DNA of 64,000 nucleotides from Symsagittifera roscoffensis (GCF_963678635.1 NC_087068.1:3720001-3784000), one strand, 5' to 3'. Numbered from the stretch's first letter, positions 24,308 to 35,829 are shown. Notes: generated by a model from the letters alone, not told the origin. Program-made: numbers and translations.

Positions 24308-27130
24308 CAGATCTAGCAGCAATATCTCCGATTTACAAAAATTCAGAAGAAGCGATAGAAGAAAACGATTTATAAATTGTTATATCTTCGGTGATTGGAC
24401 TTTTGTAGAATATTTAACATTTTCAACCAATTTTCAAGAAGAAGTCGGCATGTTTTTTATTGAGAAGTCAATATAACTATGCAAACGGACATGCGTAATT
24501 TTCCGAAATATATAAATCAAACAGAGGATAAAAAACTTGAGGAAATCAGAATTCAACGTAATTTTTTTCAGAAATTTTTAATATATTCAGTAACGTTACT
24601 CATTTTCACTCATTAGAAAATTTGTTATTTCGAAATGGTCTTTTTCAAATACCAATTTATTATTTATAAAACCGAACTAAAAAATTTTGCCATAAAATTA
24701 GGAATAGCAAGTGAATTCCCCAACAATCGCTACAATGATTGTTATCTGACGTCAGCCATTCGTAACCCTATGTAAAGTCCCTTTTGAAGACTAGCTGACG
24801 TCAGATATCCTAATTTTATGATTTTTTCTTTACCGTCTCGACCTAGCCATTTGATTTTGGTCTGTTTAAGGGCTTAAAATCAAGTTACAGCTTTTGGGGC
24901 ATCAGCTGAGTAAAGTTTTCTTTTTTATTTTTTAAAAATTTTTCAACTTATATGCAAATGCAACCACAAATCTGGTTGCCGGATCCCCAGGCTACGTGAT
25001 CATAACCGAAACATGACTACAAATTAATTTCAGTGACAGTTATGCGTCGGATAGAATAGAGATGGATTGACTCTTTCCTCGCCCTCAACTACTAATGCCT
25101 CAAAATAAATTGACTGACAAACTAAACTCAACTTTCCCCAGCATTGCAGCAATTAAAAAGATTACAAGATTCTACATGAAAGTCACTAGACACCATGCCT
25201 CTGACTCCACTTTCTCGTGAAATAACAACATACTGTTTTTTTCTATGCTCAGGAGACTTCAGATATCTTGTCACGGGACTGCGTCGAGTCCGGTGGCTTC
25301 TTCTTGTTTTTCAAAATATATCTTCAAACAATCGACTTTTTTTCGTGTCATCCGGCCGTCTCTTTGTTTTTTACGGACGTTTTCTAAGTTTTTTGATTTT
25401 CTTGAACATTCTGATCCTCGTATCGTGTCATTTTAATCTTTTATGTCGTTTTCAGCGTAATTCAGAGTGTTCGATTTTCGATTGTGCCAATCCAGGAAAT
25501 GACACGAACAAAAGCTCTATAAAATTGGTATAGCAAGGTGAGTTCCCGAACGATCGCTACAATGACTGTTTCTGTTTAACGCTTTTATGAATAATCTACT
25601 TGGTGTTCTCCTTTTTCAGACTCCTGTTTCCTTGACAAGCGCTTAAAAGTTTTTGGCCTTTCAAAAGTTTCTGACGTGTCAAGATAAAATTTTTGGCTTG
25701 TACCCAAAGATCAAAGGAAAAAATGCGAACTTCGAAACAATCGGGAAAAATCTAATCAGTTATGTATCGGATAGAATAGAGATGGATTGACTCTTTCCTC
25801 GCCCTCAACTACTTATACCTCAAAATAAATTAACCACCAAACTAAACTCAACATTCCCCGGCATTGCAGCAATTAAAAAGGTTACAATATTTTACATGAA
25901 AGTCACCAGCACCGGGCCTCCGACTCCACTTTCTTGTGAAATAACAACATACTCTTTTTTTCTATGCTCAGGAGACTTCTGATCTCTTGTCACGGGACTG
26001 CGTCGCGTCCGGGGGCTGCTTCTTATTTTCAAAAAATACCTTCAATACAATCGACTTTTTTGCGTGTCGTATCTGGCTGTTTGTTTGTTTTTTTTTCCGG
26101 ATGTTTTCCAAGTTTTTCGATTTTCTTGAACATTCTGATCCTCGTATCGTGTCATTTTAATCGTTTATGTCGTTTTCAGCGTAATTCAGAGTGTTCGATT
26201 GTGCCTCTCCAGGAAATGACACGAACAAAAGCTCTATAAAATTGGAATAGCAAGTGGAGTTCCCCAACAATCGCTGCAATGACTTTTTCTGTTTAACGCA
26301 TTTATGAAAAATCTACTTGGTGTTCTCCTTTTTAGGACTCTTGTTTCCTTGACAATGGCTTAAAAATTTTAGCCTTTGAAAATTTTCTGGCGTGTTAAGA
26401 AAAATTTTTTGGCATGTTCCCAAAAATCAAAGGAAAAATGCGAATTTCAAAACAATGGGGAAAGTCTGAAAGATGTAGCCTTCCCCCACAGAAACTTCCA
26501 TCGTACGATTAAAACGGCGTAAAAGCTTTATTGCTGAATTTTTTCTCAGAATTATGTCGCGCCAATTATTAAAATGATACGCCAATTTTAATCTGTAATA
26601 TGTTTCTTGAAGGTGTAACTAGGGACAACTAAAAATTAGGTTTTCGAAAATTTCGCAATTTACAAAAGAAAATTTACATTTTCTAATTTACAAAATTTTG
26701 CAAATTACAAAAGAAACGTAAACTACAAAATAAAAATTGTTATGGAGTTTTTCGCCTTGAACAAAACGATTGAATAGTTTAGCTAAAATTAAAAATTCTT
26801 CAAAAAAAGTCTTGTATAGGCGAGCTTTCCAAACTCAATTAATTTATAGCCAAGTAAATTTCATCTTCCATAAAGCTATTGTCGCCATTAATCTTATTTT
26901 TTGCTTTTTGTTTGATTAAAAAAGTCATTAGTAGTTGTTTGGGTTCTGTTGTAAGACTATTTGAAAAACATTAAAAAAAAAACTATCGAAATTGATTACG
27001 AGTATCCTCATTTGCGTAATAAACATTCTGGTTCGCTTGATTTTGCTTGAATGAGTTGAGTGTGTTTTTTGAGGTTCATTGACTACAAATTTTGGGCACA
27101 CCGTTACTTTGAAATGGTCTTTTTCAAATA
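24308..27130. repeat. Array unit 3, with two copies of the terminal block
   Basis: Block E remnant at 24308, junction block at 24652, hairpin at 24744-24806, then the atggattgactctttcctcg block twice (about 25062 and 25782). The second copy follows an incomplete tail, showing an internal tandem event. It ends with a truncated left palindrome arm (about 26930-27105) that stops at gcacaccgt. More diverged than units 1 and 2. Confidence 0.75.
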
Positions 27131-28589
27131 CCAATTGATTATATAAAAATCCGAACTAAAAAGTATTGCCATAAAATTAGGAATAGCAATTGAGTTCCCC
27201 AACAACCGCTACAATTATTGTTATCTGAGGTCAGCCAGTCGTAACCCTGTTTAATGACCCTTTTGAAGACTAGCTGACGTCAGAGATCCTAATTTTATAA
27301 TTTTTTCAAACCGTCTCGACCTAGCCATTTGATTTTGGTCTGTTTAAGGGCTAAAAATCAAGTTACAGCTTTTGGGTCATCAGCTGAGTAAAGTTTTCTT
27401 TTTTATTTTTTAAAAATCTTTCAACTTATATGCAAATGCAACCACAAAGTTGGTTCTCGGCTCCCCAGACCACGTGATCATAACCGAAACGTGACTACAA
27501 ATTAATTTCAGTGACAGTTATGTATCGGATAGAATAGAGATGGATTGACTCTTTCCTCGCCCTCAACAACTAATGCCTCAAAATAAATTGACCGCCAAAC
27601 TAAACTCAACTTTCCCCAGCATTGCAGCAATTAAAAAGATTCTACATGAAAGTCACTAGACCAGGCCGTCTCTTTGTTTTTTACGGACGTTTTCTAAGTT
27701 TTTTGATTTTCTTGAACATTCTGAACCTCGTATCGTGTCATTTTAATCGTTTATGTCGTTTTCAGCGTAATTCAGAGTGTTCGATTGTGCCTCTCCAGGA
27801 AATGACACGAACAAAAGCTCTATAAAAATGGAGTAGCAAGTGGAGTTCCCCAACGATCGCTGCAATGACTTTTTCTGTTTAACGCATTTATGAATAATCT
27901 ACTTGGTGTTCTCCTTTTTCAGATTCCTGTTTCCTTGACAAGGGCTTAAAGATTATTGGCCTTTCAAAAGTTTCTGGCGTAACAAGAAAAAAATTTTGGC
28001 CTGTACCCAAAGATCAAAGGAAAAAATGCGAACTTCAAAACAATGGGGAAAAATCTAAAAGATGTGGCATTCACCCACAGAAACTTCCATCGTACGATTA
28101 AAACGGTGTAAAAGTTTTATTGCTGAATTTTTTTTTTCAGAATTATGTCGCACCAATTGTTAAAATGCCACGCCAATTGAAACAGATGCCATCATATGCA
28201 TTCGATGTTGAAGCACATCAACCGACAACCAAAATTCCTGATAGGCAGAAATTAGCAGCAATATCTCCGATTTACGCAAAATCAGAAAAAGCGATAGAAG
28301 AAAACTATTTAGAAATTGTTATATCTTGGTGATTGGATTTCATAGAATGTTTAACCTTTTCAACCAAGTGTCAGGAAAAACTCGGCTCGTTGTTTTTTGA
28401 GAAGTCAATATAATTATGCAAATGGACATGCGTAAATTTTCCAAATATGTAATCCAAACAGAGGATAAAAAACTTGAGGAAATCAGAAACCAACGTAATT
28501 TTTTTCGAAATTTTTAAATTATTCAGTAACGTTACTCAATTTCACTTATCAGAAAAATTGTTAACTTTGAAATGGTCTTTTTCAAATAC
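27131..28589. repeat. Array unit 4 (about 1.46 kb, no L1 remnant)
   Basis: Runs from junction block to junction block and includes hairpin, terminal block, tail and block E. Relative to unit 5 it lacks the GC-richer gggactgcgtcgcgtccggg segment (deletion near 27660). Confidence 0.75.
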
Positions 28590-30216
28590 CAATTGATTAT
28601 ATAAAAAAACCCGAACTAAAAATATTGCCATAAAATTAGAAATAGCAAGTGAGTTCCCCAACAATCGCTACAATTATTGTTATCTGACGTCAGCCATTCG
28701 TGACCCTGTGTAAAGTCCCTTTTGAAGACTAGCTGACGTCAGATATCCTAATTTGCTAGTTTTTTCTTTACCGTCTCGACCTAGCCATTTAATTTTGGTC
28801 TGTTTCAGGGCTAAAAATCAAGATACAGCTTTTGGGTCATCAGCTGACTAAAGTTTTTTTTTAAAAATCTTTCAACGTATATGCAAATGCAACCACAAAG
28901 TTGGTTCTCGGATCCCCAGACCACGTGATCATATCCGAAACGTGACTACAAATTAATTTCAGTGACAGTTATGTATCGGATAGAATAGAGATGGATTGAC
29001 TCTTTCCTCGCACTCAACTACTAATGCCTCAAAATAAATTGACCGCCAAACTAAACTCAGTTTTCCCCAGCGTTGCAGCAATTGAAAAGTTTACAAGATT
29101 CTACATGAAAGTCACTAGACACCATGCCTCTGACTCCACTTTCTCCTGAAATAACAACATACTGTTTTTTTTCTATGCTCAGGAGACTTCAGATCTCTTG
29201 TCACGGGACTGCGTCGCGTCCGGGGGCTGCTTCTTATTTTCAAAAAATATCTTCAATACAATCGACTTTTTTTCGTGTCGTATGTGGCTGTTTGTTTGTT
29301 TTTTTTTCGGATGTTTTCTAAGTTTTTTTGATTTTTTTGAACATTCTGATCCTCGTATCGTGTCATTTTAATCGTTTATGTCGTTTTCAGCGTAATTCAG
29401 AGTGTTCGATTGTGCCTCTCCAGGAAATGACACGAACAAAAACTCTAAAAAAATTGGAATACCAAGTGGAGTTCCCCAACGATCGCTACAATGACTGTTT
29501 CTGTTTAAAGCTTTTATGAGTAATCTAATTGGTGTTCTCCTTTTTCAGATTCCTGTTTCCTTGACAATGGCTTAAACATTTTTGGCCTTTCAAAAGTTTC
29601 TGGCGTGTCAAGAAAAAATTTTTGGCCTGTACCCAAAGATCAAAGGAAAAAATGCGAACTTCATAACAATGGGGAAAAATCTAAAAGATGTGACATCCAC
29701 CCACAGAAACTTCCATCGTACGATTAAAACGGCGTAAAAACTTTATTGCTGAATTTTTTTTCAGAATTATGTCACGCCAATTGTTACAATGCCACGCCAA
29801 TTGAAACCTATGCCATCCTATGCATTCGATGTTGAAGCACATCAACCGACAACCAAAACTCCTGATAGGCAGAAATTAGCAGCAATATCTCCGATTTATG
29901 AAAATTCAGAAGAAGCGATAAAAGAAAACTATTTATAAATTGTTATAACTTTGGTGATTGGACTTTTGTAGAATATTTAACCTTTTCAACCAATTGTCAA
30001 GAAAAAGTCGGCATGTTTTTTATTGAGAAGTCAATATAACTATGCAAACGGACATGCGTAATTTTTCGAAATATATAAATCAAACAGAGGATAAAAAACT
30101 TGAGGAAATCAGAAATCAACGTACTTTTTTTTGAAGTTTTTAAATTATTCAGTATCGTCACTCAATTTCACTTATCAGAAAAATTTTAAACTTTGCAATG
30201 GTCTTTTTCAAATACC
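28590..30216. repeat. Array unit 5 (about 1.63 kb, no L1 remnant)
   Basis: Complete unit in the same order as unit 4, with the GC-richer segment present. Units 4 and 5 show the basic tandem period of the family, without inserted L1-type sequence. Confidence 0.75.
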
Positions 30217-31970
30217 AATTGATTATATAAAAAACCGAACTAAGACTATTGCCATAAAATTAGGATTAGCAAGTGAGTTCCCCAACAATCGCTACAATTA
30301 TTGTTATCTGACGTCAGCCAATCATAACCCTGTTTAAAGTCCTTTTTGCAGACTGGCTGACATCAGATATCCTTATTTTATGTTTTTTTACCGTCTCGAC
30401 ATAGCCATTTGATTTTGGTCTGTTTCAGGGCTAAAAATCAAGATACAGCTTTTGGGTCATCGGCTGAGTAAAGTTTTTTGTTAATCTTTCAACTTATATA
30501 CAAATGCAACCACATAGTTGGGTCTCGGATCCCCAGACTGCGTGATTATAACTGAAACGTGGCTACAATTTATTATCAGTGACAGTTATGTATCGGATAG
30601 AATAGAGATGGATTGACTCCTTCCTCGCCCTCAACTACTTATGCCTCAAAATAAATTACCCACCAAATTAAACTCATTATTCTCCGGCATTGCAGCAATT
30701 AAAAAGGTTACAAGATTCTACATGAAAGTCACCAGCACCGGGCCTCCGACTCCACTTTTTCGTGAAATAACAACATACTCTTTTTTTTCTATGCTCAGGA
30801 GACTTCTGATCTCTTGTCACGGGACTGCGTCGCGTCCGGGGGCTGCTTCTTATTTTCAAAAAATATCTTCAATACAATCGACTTTATTTCGTGTCGTATC
30901 TGGCTGTTTGTTTGTTTTTTCCGGATGTTTTCCAAGTTTTTCGATTTTCATTATATCGAGTCTGTTGAAATTTTCAATGCTGCATTTCATAAACCTTGGC
31001 ATTTACTAATGGTTTCCAAGTCAACTTTAATATGAGGAGCCATTTGAAAAAACTAGGTCGAAAATTGACTGACAGTGTTAATGACTTGGCCCTCAAGGAT
31101 TTAGTTAGTGAAATTAAACGTCGATGTTTTTGAACTTGAAAACTCAACATTAATTCAATTTTTTCGACTTTTGCAGAAGTATAAAACGAGCTACCAAGTA
31201 TTTTTGTTTCATTGACTGTTTTATAGGGTGATAAATTAGGTAAAGAAAGCACTTCACTTGTACTTCTATTAATCATCATTTGAGTTTGTCTGCAAAAAAT
31301 TTCGGTTAAGCATAACAAGCTGTCAATACAGCGGATTTTCATAAAGCAAGTTATGTCATCTGCATATGAAATTAGTTTGGAACACAATACAATATGGCTT
31401 GGGCATAGTGAAGGTTTTTTTAAATTTTGCAAAGGTCTGTTTTGTTTCTATTACAGATTACATGGGCAAAAATTTTTGCTTCAGTATTCATAAGAATAAT
31501 CGGGCGAAGACCTTGTTTTGCTATGGCCTTTTCAGATTTTGGGATCAGTTTGACTATTGCTCAATAAAAATTGTTATGGAGTTTCTCGCCTTGAACAAAA
31601 CGATTGAATAGTTTAGCTGAAATTAAAAATTCATCAATAAAAGTCTTGTATAGGCGAGCTTTTCAAACTCAATTTATTTATAGCCAAGTAAATTTCATCT
31701 TCCGTAAAGCTTTTGTCGCCATTAATCACATTTTTTGCTTATTGTTCGATTAAAAAAGTCATTAGTAATTGTTTGGATTCTGTTGCAAGACTATTTGAAA
31801 AACATTTAGAAAAAACTTTCGAAATGGATTACGAGTATCCTCGTTTGCGTAATAAACATTCTGAATGACTCGATTTCGCTTGATTGGGTTAAGTGTGTTT
31901 TTTGAGGTTCATTGACTACAAAATTTAGGCACACCGTCAACTATATATTTGAGAGTTTTCTGATTTTTTT
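30217..31970. repeat. Array unit 6, fused to an L1-type RT remnant and palindrome arm
   Basis: Starts at the junction block and carries the hairpin (30306-30368) and terminal block (about 30609). At about 30945 it breaks off into the L1-type RT remnant (minus strand) without the usual tail, then enters the left arm of the second long palindrome. Confidence 0.75.
30974..31620 (-). pseudogene. L1-type LINE reverse transcriptase remnant (copy 3)
   Basis: Same domain layout as copies 1 and 2 (LRPIILMN-EAKIFAHVICNR block, then YADD within LISYADDITCFMKIRC), but diverged by several substitutions and a small insertion near 31388. Same internal deletion of the motif A-B region, so all copies descend from one deleted parent. 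Confidence 0.78.
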
Positions 31971-32215
31971 CGAAAGTCCAAAAAAATCAGAAAGTTTTCA
32001 AATATATATTCGACGGTGTGCCTAAAATAGGTAGTCAATGAACCTCAAAGAACACAATAATCTCAATCAAGCAAAATCAAGTGAATCAGAAAATTTAATA
32101 CGCAAATGAGGATACTCGTAATCATTTTCGATAGTTTTTTTACAGATCTTCTCAAATAGTTTTACAACAGACTCCGAACAATTAATAATAACTTTTTTAA
32201 GCGATTAATAAACTA
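31735..32215. repeat. Second long palindrome, arms about 235 bp, centre near 31979
   Basis: Homologous to the palindrome at 23180-23695. Left arm blocks such as gattacgagtatcctcgtttg and tgaggttcattgactac are answered by caaatgaggatactcgtaatc and gtagtcaatgaacctca on the right. Confidence 0.88.
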
Positions 32216-32235
32216 AAAAAAAAACTATTGTGAAA

Positions 32236-32515
32236 ACGTGTCCATCAAAATGAACTCAATAATTTGAAGTATCAAATTTTTTTATCAGAGACTGCATTGA
32301 GAGCGGAATAAGTCCAAATCTGAGATAGGTTGAAAATTATCATTTGGTGCTGGAACAACCTCAGAAGGTCCGATATTCAGACCTTTTGAAGTTGTTCCAG
32401 CACCAAATGATTTTTTTCAACCTATCTCAGATTTGGATTTTTTCTACTCTCAATTCAGTCTCTGAGAAAAATTTTTAATACTTCAAATTATTGAGTTCAT
32501 TCTGATCGACACGTT
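32236..32515. repeat. Inverted repeat homologous to 23710-23990
   Basis: Same arms (gagactgcattgagagcgg, gtccaaatctgagatagg, tcatttggtgctgga and their reverse complements) beside the second long palindrome, with independent substitutions. The pair of palindromes therefore duplicated together. Confidence 0.85.
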
Positions 32516-32589
32516 TTTGTTCTCTTGAATACACTTCAGAAGGTCATTAAAATTATGCTCAAACTTTTTGTAACTACTTGGTGATTTAT

Positions 32590-32960
32590 TTTAAAATAAT
32601 TGTAAGATCTGTACGAATTGAACTGGCGTTGTTTGTAATAACTTCGTCATTTAAGTTCCAGTAAGTAATGCCGCGCTGATACATGCTTGATGGCTTAACA
32701 AAAACGTGCAAGAGCAAATGATCAGCGATTGATATTTGAGTGCTCTGCATAGTGTCATACACTATTTCAAAATTCCTAAAAACATAATCTAAGACTTCGA
32801 AAGGTTATGTTGTTTTTCATAATGTGTAGAATCAGAAGTATCCTTCTCGAGTGCGAAATCAACAAAGCCAAAACAGTCAAGAATTTGTTCTTCGAGTAGG
32901 ATAAATCCTTTGATACGGTTGATAAGTGTTAGTGAGATTTTTGATTAAATTTTTTTTAAC
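32590..32960 (-). pseudogene. L1-type endonuclease remnant (copy 2)
   Basis: The minus strand reads EVLDYVFRNFEIVYDTMQST, then ISIADHLLLHVF and a TYWNLNDEV block, parallel to 24061-24290, and extends a little further upstream (GFVDFALEKDTSD). SDH is changed to ADH. Broken by stops. Confidence 0.7.
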
Positions 32961-33249
32961 GTTTTCGCAACTACGTGCATCGTCAAGATGTTTACTAGAA
33001 ACTAATCTAAATGACAATAAAATATCAATTTACAAATGTTATTTACAATAATTCCCATAAATTTTGGTTCTAAACCATTATGTCAAAAAATAAACCACAC
33101 ACAATTGACATCTAAAATTACTATTTGGATTAAAATATTTTTAACCTCTAAAATTAATTAAACAAATTTTAATTCATTTGTCTGGTAGTTTCTGAGTCGT
33201 ACTTTCAATTTAGACATGTATGTTCTAAATAAAAACAAAATTATTTGGG

Positions 33250-33332
33250 ACTAAATTTTCAGTGTTACCCTCCCTGATCCTAAACCCATCGCGCGTGTTC
33301 AAGCCCGTGTTCTTGGCTTGAACACGCGATAA
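33250..33332 (-). pseudogene. PLE C-terminal coding remnant with a 14-bp hairpin
   Basis: The minus strand encodes GLNTRDGFRIREG, closely matching the C terminus of the intact PLE protein downstream (INTRDEFRSRE). Immediately upstream, cgcgtgttcaagcc and ggcttgaacacgcg form a perfect 14-bp inverted repeat (about 33291-33330), so this remnant ends in a foldback. Too short for certainty, but the matching reading frame supports it. Confidence 0.6.
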
Positions 33333-33693
33333 GTGTTAACATTGTTATAACGGAGTGCAATAAAATCCTACATTATGGTAATTTTGTATTGATTAGCTAA
33401 AATACTGGTGCTTCATTTCAAAGAACTTAAAGTTGCTTGGAAAGAATTTGGGTTCGCATAAGTGTTGAAAACAAACCAATCAAGTTTGACGAAATTTAAC
33501 AGTTTGAAACATGTACTTGAAGCATTTGTTTGTAGGACTCAAATTTGATGACTATACGGTAAAAAAAACCCATCAGAATTATTTGAACCCGTTGTAAATC
33601 GTAAACAAAAGGAAGGTAGAAATATTCTGGAGGTCAGTTTAATTTAAAAAAAAATTAATTTGAGCCAGGATATTTCCCAGAAATACCAAAAAA

Positions 33694-34110
33694 TGTAACA
33701 TTCGCCCGGAAGATACATATCGACGGAAAATAAAGCTAGGTTCTAAGACGACTGGCCTACGTCTAAGCAGAGCTCTACATGCTTTTCACCGTCTCTACCA
33801 AGCCAGTTCTTTTGGTGGTCTTTCTAAAATCGGGTCGAAAAAAACTTTACTGCTTTCGGCTTCGGTCAAAACACTCAGATTAACTTAATTACTTGCAGAA
33901 ATAGTGAGCTCATGGCTGGGTCTCAGTATCCCCAGACCACGAGGTCACTCCTAAAATCAGGGCTACTACTATTTATTGTATTACTAATGTTTTTGTTTAG
34001 TAGATAAAATCATCATCTCCATCGAAGATGGATCAACCCATTCCCCCAGCTCCTAGCTTTTCATCCTAGCAAAATGAATTCAGAAGTTAATTAAATTCAA
34101 CTCAGGACAT
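33694..34110 (+). repeat. Left terminal repeat of the PLE-containing region
   Basis: Starts tgtaacattcgcccggaag. Blocks 33694-33855 and 33850-33990 are the reverse complement (roughly 85 percent by eye) of 50845-50993 and 46420-46569. Shared strings include catatcgacggaaaataaag, ccagttcttttggtgg, atagtgagctcatggctg and cagggctactac. Parts also align loosely with the terminal block of the 17-31 kb array (accgtctc-acc-agcca, atccccagaccacg, gatggat-ga-cc), so both may be pseudo-LTRs of related elements. No open reading frame crosses it. Confidence 0.75.
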
Positions 34111-34268
34111 AATAGGGAAGCTAAAAGTTTGTATAAAATGCTATGAGTTTCAGTCCGGGGAAATAAGACCTCTATTTTCCTTCCGGAAGGCTGTCTTCTA
34201 CCCTTCACCGTTGCTCGCAACGGCCTTGAAATTTTTGTAGCGACACAATTGAGACTTTTGTATCGACC

Positions 34269-34730
34269 TTGAGACTTTTGTATCGGAACGGTCTCTGCTA
34301 TTTCTGCTCGTCTCTAATTCCGATTCTAAGTTTTTCCGTTGTTATCGTCGCAACTACTGTTGTTGTTGTGTTTCCTTTCGGTTTTTCTGCCAAAATGGCC
34401 GTTTCTGACGTTTCTCAGAAATATGACGTCATGCTTCGAAAATTTAAAAAATTGAAACACCAGAATATTCTAGCCTTCACACTTTGGCTAATTATTCCAA
34501 TAACACTGCTAATCCTTCAAAACTGCTCATTCGGAAGGTTAGCTGCCAACATTTCGAATCTGCATTTTCGTCCATTCTGGTCGAATGTCACATACTCCCC
34601 GGACAGTCCGGTCAATGTCCCCATTGAGTCTCGCAATATTCGTAAAATTGGTACAGTGTCATTAAACAGAATTTACAAAATGCACAAAATTACTTTTATC
34701 TACGTCATATCGACTCACTGCAGAATATAA
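34269..34730 (+). CDS. Hypothetical 153-aa protein with two hydrophobic segments
   Basis: Single open frame just inside the left terminal repeat, opposite in direction to the large gene cluster. Residues about 10-40 (SSLIPILSFSVVIVATTVVV) and about 69-86 (ILAFTLWLIIPITLLILQN) are hydrophobic and could span a membrane. Between them lies a basic stretch (KYDVMLRKFKKLKHQN). A direct repeat ttgagacttttgtatcg overlaps the start region (about 34250-34283). I recognise no family. It may be an accessory gene of the element or a chance frame; compositional bias is weak. Confidence 0.3.
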   Translation: MRLLYRNGLCYFCSSLIPILSFSVVIVATTVVVVFPFGFSAKMAVSDVSQKYDVMLRKFKKLKHQNILAFTLWLIIPITLLILQNCSFGRLAANISNLHFRPFWSNVTYSPDSPVNVPIESRNIRKIGTVSLNRIYKMHKITFIYVISTHCRI

Positions 34731-34739
34731 ATGGCATCA

Positions 34740-35495
34740 TACTACCTTGCTATAGCCTTCTAAATTATCTCACTAATCTGCAGTCTGAGGATATGACCTA
34801 AGATAAAACATTCTTTCTGACTTCCAACGTCAATGCCCTGAATTAAAACTTTTTCTCCTAGGTTTTAAAAGGTGTTGGTTTGCAGGACAGTCCTGCCAAC
34901 CAACAAGCTAAAATTATCCTACTATGCTTCTTCCCTTCAAAAATTTTAGTTGTTACTGTCCTGAATATTAAAATTAAGAAACTCTGTGGTTAGAAAGAAC
35001 AATGAAACAATCTCCCTCTTCAAGAGATTACCCAGCCTTTAATGTCACCACAAAGTGATCAGTTCTCCTAGTTGATTAAAAACAGTCATGCTGGCTGGAA
35101 TATTTAAATATACTCTTTACTCAAGCCTTTCTAAATATATAATAAGTGTCTCTAAAGCCACTAATTAAAATCAAAATGCAAATTTATAAATGCAACAAAT
35201 TCTTTAATGTTCAAAACTCAACTAAATGTTTCAGTTAGTTTCAATTACAACTTGGTTGCTTAGTTTCTCACTTGAGTTTTTTCACACACATAAAACAATT
35301 CTGAGTTTTATTTTCTTCTCTTTTGTCACTCCTTTGTTTCTCTTCTTTTCGTCGTTTAGAAGTTCTAAAACTTCTAAGTTCTTCTAATTTTCTTTCTTTT
35401 TGCATCTTGTTCTTTCGACCAATTGTCAATGTTCCATCTCTTCCTCATGTGACACTGACTCTGCACTTTCAGTTTCTGTGTCTTGCAACACATCG
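34740..35495. other. Non-coding spacer with a 31-bp palindrome
   Basis: AT-rich, then pyrimidine-rich (35290-35470) on the plus strand. The string gttggtttgcaggacag plus tcctgccaaccaac (34874-34904) is a near-perfect palindrome that could form a terminator-like hairpin. No gene seen. Confidence 0.6.
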
Positions 35496-35499
35496 TTAG

Positions 35500-35829
35500 C
35501 TATTCTGACGCTGTTGGAAGCAGTCCACTTTTCTGCTCTTCTACCCTCTGTTTACAACAAGGTAGGGGATCCACGTTAGATTCTCTGTTCCTGCAGAAGC
35601 TGTTGTGGAGACACAACGTCACGTTTCTCTCCAAATCTTCCTTCAACATCTCTTCCTTCTCCTTTCCACTACGTTCACTTGTCCTGGAAATTCTTTTTAC
35701 AGCGGTGGTTACTGCATTCCGATGAGTCACGAAAGCTCGCTTGAAAGCTCCTGCTCCAATTCCAGCTGATATCCACTGTACACTCTGCCGTGCTTCGACA
35801 TATGCTTTTTGGCATATTCGTACAACCAT
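35500..35829 (-). CDS. Unrecognised small protein, last frame of the cluster
   Basis: 109 codons. It overlaps the preceding frame (35727-36035) by about 100 nt in a different frame. The product is basic with a charged segment (RTSERSGKEKEEMLKEDLER) that may form a coiled coil. No family recognised. It could be an independent small protein or the shifted continuation of the upstream protein. Confidence 0.35.
   Translation of the reverse strand: MVVRICQKAYVEARQSVQWISAGIGAGAFKRAFVTHRNAVTTAVKRISRTSERSGKEKEEMLKEDLERNVTLCLHNSFCRNRESNVDPLPCCKQRVEEQKSGLLPTASE

Larger units (their letters stand above)
17440..33000. repeat. Nested, tandemly duplicated repeat array
   Basis: One composite sequence recurs about six times. 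In plus-strand order it has a block E (containing ATGCCATCCTATGCATTCGA; copies near 17477, part of it near 24310, 28190 and 29810), a junction block ccaattgattatata (17894, 20661, 24652 variant, 27131, 28590, 30217), a CRE-like hairpin, a block ending ggatccccagaccacgtgat, a block atggattgactctttcctcg (about 18303, 21070, 25062, 25782, 27540, 28990, 30609), a GC-richer block around gggactgcgtcgcgtccggg, and a tail around cttccatcgtacgattaaaa that runs back into block E. Some units also carry L1-type remnants and long palindromes. A sequence like the unit start (aaaattggaatagcaagtgg, ttccccaacgatcgcta) recurs inside each unit about 820 bp on, like an LTR or pseudo-LTR. Confidence 0.85.

Noticed and set aside
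17448..29940. Block E peptide PSYAFDxEAHQPTTKIPDRQKLAAISPI as a host exon
   Set aside because: Similar in several array units (17.5, 28.2, 29.8 kb), so it is part of the repeat. No splice chain or known domain; possibly a remnant of an element protein.
18437..30880. Recurring open frame MPLTPVSREITTYCFF... in several array units (18437, 21203, 25195, 29124 and relatives)
   Set aside because: It recurs only because the repeat does. Several copies are frameshifted or truncated at different points with no sign of frame conservation, and the sequence has no known domain.
33694..34110. Hammerhead ribozyme in the PLE terminal repeats
   Set aside because: Many PLEs carry hammerhead motifs, so I looked on both strands for CTGANGA followed by GAAA. 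No proper core was found; the nearest GAAA context in the related array (about 18246) lacks the CTGANGA half and stem II.
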